Source: Drechmeria coniospora (lineage: Eukaryota; Ascomycota; Sordariomycetes; Hypocreales; Ophiocordycipitaceae). Taken from it: DNA of 64,000 bases. The position numbers were made by a program, and so were the translations under genes. Numbering within the stretch: position 1 is the stretch's first letter; each line of letters starts with the position of its first letter. The notes under the pieces were generated by a model. The model was not told the origin of the DNA and did no database searches. It was given only the letters and a program-made list of their open reading frames with translations. Below are positions 43,272 to 54,760 of the stretch, piece by piece. The stretch lies in NCBI RefSeq assembly GCF_001625195.1, contig NC_054391.1, forward strand, positions 2,821,390 to 2,885,389. Reading direction: 5' to 3'.

Positions 43272-46200
43272 CTATTGATTTCCCGACGTGCCGGGCCCAG
43301 GGGTCCGAGGAGAAAACGAAGGAGAAGTCGGCGAGTAGCTTGGGCTCGTCGGCGACTGCTGGTTTCCCGGGCTCCTTTGGAAACTTGGGCTCGTCGGCGA
43401 GTAAGCCTCGGGCGAGGTCGGGGACCAGGAGGGCGAGGCAGGGGAGTAGGAAGGGGAAGTTGCGCCGGCACCGTGCAGGTTGGGGGATGCGGGACTGTAG
43501 TTGGGGCTGGCCGGCGAGTAGCTGGGGGAGGTGGGGGAGTTGAACTGTGCAGGCGAAGTCGGCGAGTAATGCCGGGGCGACGACGGCGACGCTGGCGAGT
43601 AGCTCGGCGACGTCGGGCTGTAGTTTGGGCTCGCCGGGCTCGTCGGCCGCAGCATCGGCGACGTCGGCGAGAACGACGGCGACGACGGGCTGAACGACGG
43701 CGACATGGCGTAGCGGCCGGCGCCTCCGCCGTCGATGAGCGGCGACGTCGGCGAGTACCCGGCGTTGGGCGACGACGGCGAGTAGCCGCCCATGCCCGAG
43801 CTGAAGGGCGACGTCGGCGACGTGCTGAACGGGCTCGTCGCTCCGCGCATCGAATAGGGGCTCATGGACCCGATGCCTCCGAAGCCGCCGCCGCCGTACT
43901 CGGTGCCGAATCCGGCGGGTGTCTCCGACCCGGCACCCTGGATCGGCGAGAAGTTGCCCGCCGCCGGCGAGCTCATGCTCATGTAGCCCGAGTCGCCCAT
44001 GGGCGAGCCCGTGTCGTACGGCGTCGCTGCCCCCTCCGCCTCGCCGTCCTTGACGGGCATGCCGGGCATCAGACCCATCCGAGAGTTGTCGGAGATGACC
44101 GTCTCCAGCATCTTGGGGTCGAGGAAAACGTCAAAGTTGCCCGTTCCCATGGGTGCCATCTGCCCCAGCATGACGTTTTCGGAAATGCCGCGGCAGTCGT
44201 CCAGCTCACCCGTCGCCGCCGCCTCGAGGAGAATCTCGACCGTCTCTTCGAAGGAACAACGCATCAGCGCGCCCGTGTCGGCGCGGTTGATGCCGTGTCG
44301 GGTGACGGCCGATATGGTGCCCCTGTACGTCATGACGTCGACCAGAAGGGCGATGTGCCGATGGTTGACGTACGAACCGTCAAACGCCAAAACGTTCGTC
44401 AGCTCCTTGACCAGGGCCGAGCGCGCGGCCTCGATGCCGAACACCTCCACAATCTGCCACAGATCGTTGGTGTAGGTCCGTGACGCATCCACACCGTCGA
44501 CGGCGAGCACCTCACGTAGCGCGGAACCACTAGTGTCCAGGTACCACTGTGTGCATCGCGGGTCGTCCTTGATGGCAAGCTCCGATCCGTCTTCGTCCTC
44601 GACAAGTCGCGTGCCCTTGGTCAAGAAGGCACGATCGATGCCGGGAACGCCGCGCAGCGTGAGGGTGTCGAGGAGGTGAGACTCCAGACGCTTCAGCATC
44701 ACGTCGTCCTCCATTTCGTCTTCGCCCCCCTTGCCATCGCCCCGCTTGATGCTCCGAAGTCGAATCACCTGCTCGTCTGCGTTGTTGTCGCTGAATATGA
44801 TGGCCATGTCGGCCGAGTACTCCTCCTTGATGCGCTGGGCAACCTCGTCGATCTTGATCTCCTTGTCGAGCAGCTTCTGCCGATCCAGGGTGATGCGCAA
44901 GAGCCACCTCGACTGCATGTCGAGGGTGTTTTCGTCATCTTCCGGGATCAAAAAGTACGAGTCAACCATGTCCAGATCCTCGGCAATCGTCGTGGTCCGG
45001 ACGTTGGGGTCGTAGTAGATCTCCGTCACCGACGTCACGGAGCGCAGGTTGGTGTACTCCACCATGCTACGCAGCGTCTTCGCCTCCTCCTGCTTGGCCA
45101 AGAACGTGCTCAAGTAGACAGCCATGCTAGGGGTCTTGATGTCCTTGGCAAGGTTCAGGATTTCTTTCAGCCGGGGCACGCCGAGCGTGACGTTCTTCGA
45201 CGACACACCGGCGAAATGGAAGGTGTTGAGCGTCATCTGCGTCGCGGGCTCGCCGATGGACTGCGCCGCGAGAACACCAACCATCTCACCGGGGCTGACA
45301 AACGACCGGTCCCAACGGTTCTGAAGCTCGCCCAACACGTGATCAAAGGCGAGCTTGTTCAGCCGGTGAACCTTGACGATTTCCTTGAAGGCCAGGCGCG
45401 ATCGAACGAGAGCCTTGAACAGGATGGTGGCGCTCGAGTCGGCTTCCGCCGAGATAGGGTCTGACCCACGAACGATCTTCATCTTGCTGAGCATGTTCTG
45501 CACGGCAGGTATGACGTCCGACGGTCGAAGGTTGCTTCGGTCCGTGGCCTTGACGTTGAACACCCGCTTGGCCGACTCGATCATGCGACCGAGGTTGAGC
45601 GGCAGCTGCATCATCTCATCTCCCAACTTTGAACGATTGATGGAGCGCACCTCGCGGCGGTTAGCCACGAGTGCATCCCACTCCTCATCCAGCAAGGACA
45701 TCGAGGCTTTGTCTCCCGTCAACTCGTTGCCGTACTCGTAATCCGTCTTGAACCAATCGGGTGGATTGGCAAGATCCAGCCGGTACTTCTTCTCGAACGC
45801 AGCGTCGGACATCTTCAGTGTGCCTAGTTTCTGCTTCTCGATGCACATGGCATCCAGGCCGTCCTCGCCATACAAGAACTGAATGATGTCGCCCAGGGAG
45901 TTGCGCACTGTCCCATCATAGCGAGCGCTGAGATCCTCGAGTGCCTTCACAAGCCGTCGCTGGATGTAGCCCGTCTCGGCCGTCTTGACCGCCGTGTCGA
46001 TGAGACCTTCTCGACCAGCCATGGCGTGGAAGAAGAATTCCGACGGTGTCAGACCGCGCAGGTACGAGTTCTCGACGAAACCACGGGCTTCGGGCGAGTA
46101 GTCATCCTTGGTGAAATGGGGAAGCGTTCTGTACTTGAAACCGAACGGAATTCGCTTGCCTTCCACGATCTGCTGGCCGACGAGCGCAGTCATCTGAGAA

Positions 46201-48574
46201 ATATTGATGGACGATCCCTTCGAACCAGAGTCGGCCATGGTGACGGCGTTGTTGGAATCCTTCAAACTCGACTGCGTCGTCGTACCGGCCTGGTCACGGG
46301 CCTGGTTGAGGGCCTTCGATACCTTGTTCTCGAATGTCGCTCGAACATTCATGCCAGGAAGGGCCTCGAGCTCGTTGGCCGTGGCCATGGCCGTCAGCCG
46401 AGCAACCTCGGCCTTTTGCGTGTCGATGTGCACCTGGACCTTCTCAATCGTTTCCTTGTCAGGAACAGTGTCACCGATGCCGATGCTGTGTCCATTGTGC
46501 AGGAGCCAGTACGTCACGACCTGCTGCACGCCGTTCAGGAAGGCCATGGCTCCGCTGGGGCCAAGTTCATTGTAGCAGAGGTGAACAATGCCACCGGCGG
46601 CCGCGCCCACGTTCTTCTTCCTGAGGAGCCCGAAAATGAGCTCACCGCTTTGGATGAGAACGCCGTTATCCGTCAGTGGGAAATCGGACCCTTCGGGGTT
46701 GTGCAGGCTGATTTCGGGAGGAATAACCATGGAGATGATCTGCTTTCCGGTCCATCGCGGCCGGGGTTTCAGAATTGCCGGTGGGGGGATGACACCGTCC
46801 CAGTTGGGAACCCAGAGCATCAGGTTCATGACCATCTCCTTGTCGATGAAGGTGTCCCGGCGGCACAGCTTGTACACCCCGGCAAGGGAGTCCTGGACAA
46901 TACCCATCAAGGGACCATTCTTCTGGGGAGAGACGATGTTGTTGGGTACAAGGCACAGCTCCTTGACCTCGGCTCGCGTCTCTTCGCTCTGAGGAACGTG
47001 AAGATTCATCTCGTCGCCGTCAAAATCAGCGTTGTACGGCGAGGTCACGGACAGATTCAGCCGAAAGGTCGAGTACGGCATGACGCGAACGCGATGACCC
47101 ATCATGGACTCCTTGTGCAGCGAAGGCTGACGGTTGAAGATGATGTAGTCACCATCCATGAGATGCCGCTCGACCTTCCATCCGTACTCGAGCGAGATCT
47201 GAGCCGCGCGTCTGTGATGCCGCAGATCGATGCGGGTGCCATCGGACCTGATGACGTATTTGGCGCCAGGGTGCTCGTTCGGCCCGTTCTCGACGAGCTG
47301 GTGCAGCTTGCCAATGTTGTACGGGGTAACGGTCTCCGGATAGGTCAGGGTCCTGGCGATGCTGCGAGGAACGCCGACCTCGTGAAGGGAGAGGTTGGCA
47401 TCACCAGTGATGACAGTACGAGCCGAGAAGTCGACACGCTTACCCATCAAGTTGCCACGGAGACGACCTTCCTTGCCCTTCAAGCGCGCTCGGATGGCCT
47501 TGACGGGTCGTCCACTTTTTTGCAAAGCTCGCGGCTGGCCGGCTATGTCGTTGTCCATGTACGTGGCTACATGGTACTGCAAAAGCTCCTCGAAGTCTCG
47601 AGCAATGTGCAGAGGCGACCCTTCACGGATCGCCTGCTTCACGTTGCCGTTGGCACGGATGATGTCGCCGAGCTTGTAGGTCAAGTCGTCTTCGTTTCGC
47701 ATGCCGGTGCCAGTACCGTCCATGGAGATGCTGGGACGGACAGGCGGTGGCGGAACAGGCAGAACGGTGAGAATCATCCACTCGGGCCGAGCGTAGTCGG
47801 AGTTCAGGCCAATGTGTCGAAGGTCCTCCTCCGAGATCCGGCGCAAGATGCTATGGGCCATCTCTGGCGTGATCGGCACCGTCTCCCGTCTTTTGGGGCC
47901 ATCCTCCTGCGCGACGTCGAAGGCAGCCTTGAGCTGAAGAGCGGCTTGCCGGACGGCCGGTTGGACGTTGCCACATCCACCATGATTCATCGCCTGACCT
48001 TTCATCGCGGGCAAGAAGTCTTCGTCCTTTTCCTTGTTCTGGCGGTCTTCGTTCTCGCACCTCCGCTTCTTCTTGCACACGGCCCAGACACGATTAAATC
48101 TAAGCTTGGGGTCCCGGGTGTTGATGGCAGCTTGGAACTCTGGGTCGCTCTGTTCGGCCCAAGGTTAGCCATCCACGAAGGTTACCAAAATACCCTGTGG
48201 TTGTGGCAAATACTAACAGTATCGGACAACACCTTGCTGCAGTTATGGCAGACAATCTCCAGGATCTTCTTGACCTTCTTGATGAACCCGGGATGGTAGA
48301 CTGGCTTGGCAAGCTCGATGTGACCAAAGTGGCCAGGGCACTCGCCCATGGCCTGCGTGCAAGTCTTACACTTGAACTGTCGGTCTATCGAACCGAGCAG
48401 TGGATCGTTGAGCCCTCCATCGCGTGGTTTTGTCCCCCCTTCCTCCATCGTTTCAGGGTAGAGGATGTGAGCGACGCTCATGTTCTTGATCTCCTCGGGC
48501 GACATGAGGCCGAACTGAATCTCCTCCACCGTCTTGAGCGGCGCGCTCGAGTGCGTGAAATAGAGGTTTGCCAT
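43272..48574 (-). CDS. rpb1: RNA polymerase II largest subunit Rpb1
   Basis: Two exons (48574..48218 and 48149..43272) with a 68-bp intron give 1744 aa. Exon 1 carries the clamp-core zinc site ([17 protein letters not shown]) and ends VLSDT. Exon 2 starts [28 protein letters not shown]. The catalytic Mg-binding [14 protein letters not shown] is at about residue 487. The trigger-loop/bridge-helix region ([28 protein letters not shown]) and the rest of the core are intact. The CTD, roughly the last 190 residues, is strongly degenerate: I count three perfect YSPTSPS heptads among many variants ([26 protein letters not shown]) and GA-rich interruptions. Rpb1 forms the active site of Pol II, and its CTD recruits capping, Set1 and 3'-end factors. 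Long plus-strand ORFs across it (46026-48299, 43143-44483) are codon-bias shadows. Confidence 0.98.
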
Positions 48575-49566
48575 TTTCGCGCGTGTTCCTGTTGTCGCCT
48601 AGGGGGCACGGTAGGGAGTCGCAGTCGCCGAGATCGAAACGCGCCGTCGAAGGTGGCAAAACACGTCAAAAGGGTCGAGAGGAGACGATTATGACTCCCT
48701 GGGAAGACTTTGCTGAAGGAAAATGGCAGCCAAGCGCCGATGGCGGATGGCGCTCGACTGAACAGCGCCCCGTCCTGGCCGGCGGCCCAGGAGAACCTCA
48801 GGCTCTTGTCCCCCGTCGCCAGCGTCTCGGAGGTCGTCGATGTCGTCAGCCACGGATAAACAAGTCGCAGAGCACTGCCTGCTGCGCTTCGGGGCGTTGC
48901 GCAAGATGCACAGCGCGCGTGGTGATGCAGCTGGGGTCGTGAGGCAAAGTTTTGTCGAGGGTGAGGCGTGAGGTTGTCCAGGCTGGCGGCGAGGAAGAGC
49001 CTGGAGTTTAGGTAGCTGCCTCCAGCGCTAGTCCTATTCTGGGCACGAAACTCTCCTGGACCGCCTTTTGGCGCCTCAGGCAACAAGACTTCATGCTAAC
49101 AAGCAGCCTGATTCTGAATGGACGGGTTGATTGGCTTTGATAAAAAAAAAGAAAATCAGGTTGTCTCGAGCATAACAGCAGCAGCACTAACCAACTTTGT
49201 TTGTTCGCCTTTCAATGAGCGTTCTCTTTTGACGCGGCGGGACAAGAGGCGGCTTATTTTGGTGATTTGCAGTCTCATGTTCCGCCTGTCCTCTCGAAGA
49301 AATGCATCGGGTTTTTCTGAATGCCCTCAAATCACTTGCTAGCGGTGCTAACTCCAGAATAATGTCTCGCGTCTACGGCACATGGACAAATTGCTCAGCC
49401 GCACATGGCAAGTCTACGCTACAACATACATAATCGCTCGCAGATTGCGGATAGAACGTACACCGTCGTTCCTACGCAAGTACATTCGTCTTCGATCGCT
49501 GCCGTCACATCATTTGTCCTGTGATGATGGATGATGGATGATGGACAAAGATCGCTCATGCGTTCA
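48575..49566. promoter_or_regulatory. rpb1 promoter and swd1 3' region
   Basis: About 1 kb between the swd1 stop and the rpb1 ATG, both on the minus strand. It must hold the rpb1 promoter and the swd1 3' end. The ATG context on the minus strand is GAAAATGGC. ORFs across it (48478-49086 -, 48568-48942 +) overlap the rpb1 start and have no recognised domain. No repeat cluster. Confidence 0.45.
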
Positions 49567-51029
49567 TTAGGATAACAACTTTTTCTTGCTTCTCCCTCCC
49601 TTGCCAGCAGAACCTTTCTTTGCTGTTTCAGCCACGGCGTCCGCATCGCTCTGCCCTTGGCCAGGACTCTTCCGGCGCATGGTGCCGGTGGAGACGGCGA
49701 CAAACTCATCCTCACTGTCGCTCTCGCCGACGTTGAACAATATCGGCATGCGAAAGCTGTCGACATAGTCGTCAAACTTGAGCGGATCCTGGGTCAGGAC
49801 GTCTACATCCTCGTCCTCTGCGTCCAGCCGCCGTCGATGGATCTCCTCTTGCGCGTATATATCGAACTCGTCTTCTCGTTCGATGTACTCGACATTCTCT
49901 TCCACCTCTGCAAAGTCTGGCGCAAGCGCCGACCACTTCTGAGGGCTCACCACCGACCAGATGTATATTTGTCCCGTCTCGAGGCCGCATGCAGCGAGCA
50001 GGGCTCGAGTTGGATGCCACTCTATGACTCCTTGTTCCTCCTTCGGGTCTTTGAGCATACACACAAGACTACCGTGGTTCTGTTCCCACACGTAGAGCTC
50101 ATGGTTGTTGTATGTCGACGCAGCGACGTACTCGCCCGTTGCGCTGAAAGTCACGTGGTTCCAGGACAGCTTGTTGACGACATCCTGAAACTTGTGCTCC
50201 AACGGAACTTGTATTGTGTCGAGATCGAGACGGTCCACCGACAGGTTCGGTATCCTAAATGTGCGGATGATGCGGTCTTGGGAGTTGACCAGCAACTCCC
50301 GGCCGGACCCAGTTATCCGCATCGTAGTTATCACGCCGCCGCATATCTTTTCCGAGTAAATGATCTCGAGCGTTCTAGCGTCGATGATGTTGAGCTTGCC
50401 TTTGCTCGTGCCCGCGATGATGTGGTCTCCGGTGGAGGTCCAGATGGCCGACGTCGTCATTTGCTTTGCGTCCTCCTTTGCCTGCTTTTCTTTCTGGGCC
50501 GCGTCACCCTCCGTATCAACTCGTTTCGGCGCCGATGGGAGAATATGCTTGACGTCGACGGGGTCCGTCATGTCGACCAGGACGGGCTGCTCCTCGAAGA
50601 GCGAGGCGACGAACTGCAAGCTAGAGGGGTGAGCCGGCATCCAGACGCGGCGAGGGACAGCTTCACGTACTGATTCCAGGGGTGCAGCTCGGCCATGTAT
50701 GCCGGTGCCCGGAAGCGCACCTCCCGCAACCTCTTCCCGTCTTGGAGATCCCAGAGCGTCGCCTTCCAACCCTGGCAGGTAGAGAGGAGGTATCGGCCGC
50801 ATCGCGACCAGCTCAGGAACGTTATGCTCTTGTTGTGCCCTCTCAACTTTCGCGCGACTCCCATGGTCTCGAGGTCCCAGATGGATACCGTGCCGTCGAC
50901 ACGACCAGAGGCAAGGTAGTCGCCGTTACGGTTGAACCGTAGCATCGTTGCGTGACCAGAGCGGATGGTGTTTGTGATGCTTTCAGGATAATCCTGCAGC
51001 AGGTAGTCGTCTGAAAGCAGAAGGTTCAT
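49567..51029 (-). CDS. swd1: COMPASS (Set1 complex) WD40 subunit Swd1 / RbBP5
   Basis: Two exons (51029..50671 and 50620..49567) with a 50-bp intron give 470 aa. The start MNLLLSDDYLLQDYPESI followed by RSGHATMLRFNRNGDYLASGRVDGTVSIWDL is the diagnostic N-terminus of RbBP5/Swd1. Further WD repeats include LLSTCQGWKATLWDL, ATSTGDHIIAGTSKGK-like and GEYVAASTYNNHELYVWE. The splice joins AELHPWNH to LQFVASLFEEQPVLVDM. After the propeller come an acidic segment (VEENVEYIEREDEFD) and a DPLKFDDYVDSF block, then a Lys-rich end. Swd1 is a core scaffold of the Set1 H3K4 methyltransferase complex, binding Set1, Bre2/Ash2 and nucleosomal DNA. The divergent neighbour is thg1. Confidence 0.93.
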
Positions 51030-51810
51030 GATGGCGAGACGCGAATGTCGAGCTCTTCGAATTCGAAGAGCTCGGCCAGACGTTGGAGGACGGAGGGAAC
51101 GGCACTCGAAGGAAGAGGTATTCCTACCTGGCGCGTCGGACTTTTAAAAGGTATTAATGAAGCAATCGGACCAGGGACAAGCCTGATGTGGGGGCACCTC
51201 GCTGAATTCCCGGTCGACCAGCTGGTTGTGTACTTACTTACAACTAAAGTACTTACATTATGTAATATATGGGACATGTAGACAAACGCAGCGGAGTACG
51301 TAATTAATGCCAATGGCCGCATGGCGTAAAATACAGCAAGTACGGGGTACCCAGTAAGTACTGTAAGTATACTTAATACTGTACGGAGAACGGAGCAATA
51401 CTTAGGTACCTACGGAGTACAGTAGTAGGTGATATTAATACAGCACAGTCAGTACGGAGTACTCCGTACGGATACACACTATTGGTCCTCCCTACATCCC
51501 CGTAAGTACCTACTGTAAGTAAGTACGGCCCTGCTTACTACGGTACAGTAGGTACCGTTCCGCAAGAACTGTAGGCGTATTACTCCGTACTCCGTACAGC
51601 ACTTGTACACCTAAAAGTGCATCCACAAACCTACCCTGCACCAATTTCTAGGCTTGGGCACATTTGAAGATCTACCTGCCTATCCTCATTCAACTCGACT
51701 TCTCCAACCGTTCATTTCCTCTACATGACGTTAAAAGTACGTGTAAAGTTCATCCAGGCACAACGACACCACGCCCATCAGAACCAGCCCTTGCTGCTGA
51801 ATTTTTCATC
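51030..51810. repeat. Divergent promoter of swd1/thg1 packed with TACGGAGTA palindromes
   Basis: 780 bp between the swd1 and thg1 start codons. From about 51230 to 51610 nearly every 20-40 bases carry a GTAC/TACGGAGTA word, including the perfect 18-bp palindrome GTACGGAGTACTCCGTAC at 51452-51469 and CTCCGTACTCCGTAC near 51590. The 200 bases before the thg1 ATG are free of the motif and are probably core promoter and leader. Confidence 0.6.
51452..51469. repeat. Perfect 18-bp palindrome GTACGGAGTACTCCGTAC (second copy)
   Basis: Same 18-mer as at 16373-16390, here in the divergent swd1/thg1 promoter amid many partial copies. Confidence 0.85.
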
Positions 51811-53039
51811 ATGGCAAACTCAAAGTGAGGCTAAGGCTACTTGGACATTTGGATTGACCAAACGGCTGATGTGTTGGAAGGTTCGAATATGTCCGCGATT
51901 TTGAGCAGACGGATGCATTGCTGCCAAATACATGGATCGTCGTTCGTATAGATGGCCGGGCATTCACCAAGTAATCGTCTCGTCTTTCGACTCGATGGAA
52001 GTTGCATTTATCTAACAATGTGACAGAATGTGTGCCAAGTATGAGTTCGAGAAGCCAAACGATCAAAGGGCCCTCGATCTCATGAACATCGCGGCCAAGG
52101 CAGTAGTAGCGGATCTGCCCGAGATCATGATTGCGTATGGCGTCAGTGACGAATACAGGTGATTCCAAAGAATGGCTCGGTATCGATCTCAGGTCTAACC
52201 TTCTCAGTTTTGTATTCCACAAGTCGTGTGCCCTGTTCGAACGGAGGGCAAGGTTCGTCTTCCCGCGCCGATCAGGACAATCTTCTCCTCATGCCGTCCT
52301 CCAGCAAGCTCGTCAGCACCATCGTCTCCACCTTCACGGCAAACTACGTCTATTCCTGGCCAACTGCCTTTCCCGATACCCCCCTCAGTTTCCCGCTGCC
52401 CACCTTTGACGGCCGGGCGGTGTGTTACCCGAGCGTTCAGAACCTGAGAGACTACCTGAGCTGGCGCCAAGCTGACTGTAGGGGCGAAATGTCTTGAGCT
52501 TACTGCCGCACGCACTGACATGATACTACCAGGCCACATCAACAATCTCTACAACACCACGTTCTGGGCTCTCATCCAGCTCGGTGGGCTCGACAACAAA
52601 GAGGCCGAGAAATCACTCGCTGTACGACCTGCACGGTGTCACCCTCGATCCAGGCTAACGGTAACAGGGAACTCTTGCGGCCGACAAGAACGAGATATTG
52701 TTCTCTCGATTCGGCACCAACTACAACAATGAACCGGAGATGTTTAGAAAGGGAAGCGTCATCTTTCGAGACGTATGTGGCCAACGGCAATAATTCGAGA
52801 CCTCTGCTAACCGGTTCAAGTTTGAGCTTGCCGAGCCGGACGGCCACAATGTCGCCCAAGAGATGGAGGATCTGGCTATGCCGATCGAAGGGTCTAAAAG
52901 TCGAGCCGACAAAGAACGCAAGCGTAGGACCAAAGCAAGAGTCGTGGTGGAACACCTGGACATCATCAAGGACGATTTCTGGAACAGGAGGCCGTGGATT
53001 CTGTCGGGAAAACCGGGCAAGGTTCCAAAAGAAACGTAA
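51811..53039 (+). CDS. thg1: tRNA(His) guanylyltransferase Thg1
   Basis: Eight exons (51811..51824, 51881..51970, 52027..52158, 52208..52252, 52305..52477, 52533..52621, 52668..52772, 52821..53039) with seven introns of 46-56 bp give 288 aa. Exon 1 is only 14 nt (MANS plus two bases). Assembled motifs are diagnostic: [18 protein letters not shown] with the first catalytic Asp (about 29), [27 protein letters not shown] with the Asp-Glu pair (about 76-77), [27 protein letters not shown] (about 152), [22 protein letters not shown] and [11 protein letters not shown] near the end. Thg1 adds the G-1 nucleotide to tRNA-His in the 3'-5' direction, an essential identity element. No exon alone looks like a gene, so ORF callers miss it. 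The stop TAA at 53037 lies 88 bp from the stop of the convergent tma23-like gene. Confidence 0.95.
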
Positions 53040-53127
53040 ATGGCTATCTATTCTTCAGTTGGGTATCAAAGAGAACGAATACTCCGGCCGGCACCGTGCC
53101 CATGCAAATGCTCGTTTCAAACGCTTG

Positions 53128-53775
53128 TCAGCTACTGACACCCTTGGATCCCACCCCTTTCGATTCCTTCTCTTTTCGCTTACGTCGTTTCTCTTCTTTT
53201 CTTGCGCGACGCAGCTTTTTTTCGTCGTCCGCATCGGCGCTCAATTCGGCCTTGCACCGGGCTTTTGCTGCCTTGCGCTCGCGCCGGGCCGCCCTAGTCT
53301 TTTCTCGCTCCTCTTTTCGCCGACGTTTCATCTCCTTTCTCGCCTTTCGCTCTTCCTTCGTCTCCCTTTTGTTCTCGGTACCGTCGGATGTTGTTGGAGT
53401 GGCGCTGTCGGAGTCGGTGGACGACGTATCCTTTTCTGCCATGCCCAGCGATCCTTCCAAGAGCCCCCCTCGAACGAACGATTGATACAAGTACCACTTG
53501 CCGAGGGACCCCTTGTCTATCGAATTGAGCTTCCCCGTCGTCACTTTTTGCGTCACGGTGCCAGGTTTCGATGTGTCGAGGCCTTGAAGTTGTTCGTCGA
53601 AAGCATTCATCCACCACTGATCGCTCGTAAAGTGCTGTTTCGTCCCGAGCCCTTTGGTGTCGTCTTTTCTCGAGAGCAGGAGAGGCTTGGAGAGGCCGAC
53701 TGCGTCGTCAGTCTTGTGGAGGGAGTGTCCCGTTCCCCTCCAACCCTGCGATGTAAGGAGAGCGTGGGAATCCAT
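53128..53775 (-). CDS. G-patch nucleolar protein, Tma23-like
   Basis: Single exon, 215 aa from ATG 53775. The N-terminus MDSHALLTSQGWRGTGHSL with LLSRKDDTKGLG is a G-patch-like segment (GW...G.SL...GLG), followed by SDQWWMNAFDEQLQGL. The middle is Ser/Thr/Asp-rich, and the last 80 residues are an extremely Lys/Arg/Glu-rich helix (KEERKARKEMKRRRKEE), as expected for a nucleolar protein. This architecture matches yeast Tma23, a ribosome-biogenesis factor that associates with pre-40S particles, but short G-patch proteins are hard to separate and PinX1-type relatives remain possible. It converges tail-to-tail with thg1. Confidence 0.7.
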   Translation of the reverse strand: MDSHALLTSQGWRGTGHSLHKTDDAVGLSKPLLLSRKDDTKGLGTKQHFTSDQWWMNAFDEQLQGLDTSKPGTVTQKVTTGKLNSIDKGSLGKWYLYQSFVRGGLLEGSLGMAEKDTSSTDSDSATPTTSDGTENKRETKEERKARKEMKRRRKEEREKTRAARRERKAAKARCKAELSADADDEKKLRRARKEEKRRKRKEKESKGVGSKGVSS

Positions 53776-54760
53776 CGGAGACCCACGCGCCGGTGCGGCG
53801 GGACGTCAAGGATTTCCGTGTTTGATGCCAGCCTCCATACGGTTGTGAAAGGCGATGGTGAGTGAAGTCTTTGGCGAACCGCGACTCTGGCTTCCCTCCA
53901 TTTGCTGCGGTTGCAACTTGAAAAGAATTATTTGTTGCGGTGGCGTTGTACTAATTTTTGGGCCCGAACATTCATGTGGGGCATCACGATCGCCTACAAG
54001 TACGTAAGTACAGTTAGTAGTGCTTGTACGGAGTAATACACCTACAGTACATGTACTCCGAAGTTGTGCAGTACAACTACTTGCACTTAGGTGTACCTGT
54101 ACTCCGTACAGCGTGCTGTACTGGATATGTACCAGTACACTGTGTTCTGGGTACTGTGGTTCTTGTTGAACTCGTTCAGCCTTGTAGGCTGACTATTAAC
54201 TCTCTGAACAGACCATCAAGTACGTACCAACCTCCGGCGAACTTACTATTTCAGGTACGGAGTACTTGGCCAAGTATCAAGAAGTAGGTACTTATCTATC
54301 TGTGAACGTACCAAATACCGTCCTACCGTAACCAGGATTTGCTAGCGATGTACCCATGTAAAGCTACCTCGAGAGGTAGTGTAATGTACCTCGGGTTGGA
54401 GAGTCCAGTCTGTCATCGTTGAACTTCACGTGCGGGTGTGGCTCAACCGTGCCATATCTATCCCTATTATCCCATCTACCATTTTTGTTTTGTTTCTTGT
54501 TTCATGCTATTAGGATTATATCTGGTTTCTACTCACAATTTCTAGTCACGTCTCGAGTTGGTTGCCGACAGACAGTCGGCGGCACGATTCTGGGCCGCTA
54601 CCCAGCGTTGCGATAGCCCTAAGCTGGCATTCAGTGTTATCGTAGATACGGTGACACTTCATCATCAGAAAACTCGTCAGCTCGCAGCCATAGATATAAT
54701 TCATCGTGCCTCACCTGGTACCCGAAACCGAACGAACAAGACATCTAGTTTAAGAAAACC
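53776..54760. repeat. Divergent intergenic region with palindromic motif cluster
   Basis: About 985 bp between the Tma23-like and DUF726 starts. GTAC/TACGGAGTA words lie at about 53995-54300 (for example CTTGTACGGAGTAA near 54030, CTGTACTCCGTACAG near 54100, GTACGGAGTAC near 54255). The remainder towards 54760 is motif-free and is probably the DUF726 promoter. No gene seen. Confidence 0.5.

Noticed and set aside
43143..44483. 446-aa Arg-rich plus-strand ORF over the rpb1 CTD
   Set aside because: Arises from the antisense of the Ser/Pro heptad repeats; no family resemblance.
46026..48299. 757-aa plus-strand ORF across the 5' half of rpb1
   Set aside because: Exactly antisense to conserved Rpb1 codons. 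Composition rich in His/Arg/Val with no domain; a typical mirror of C-ending codon bias.
49657..50673. 338-aa plus-strand ORF over swd1
   Set aside because: Antisense shadow of the WD40 gene, which has clear homology on the other strand.
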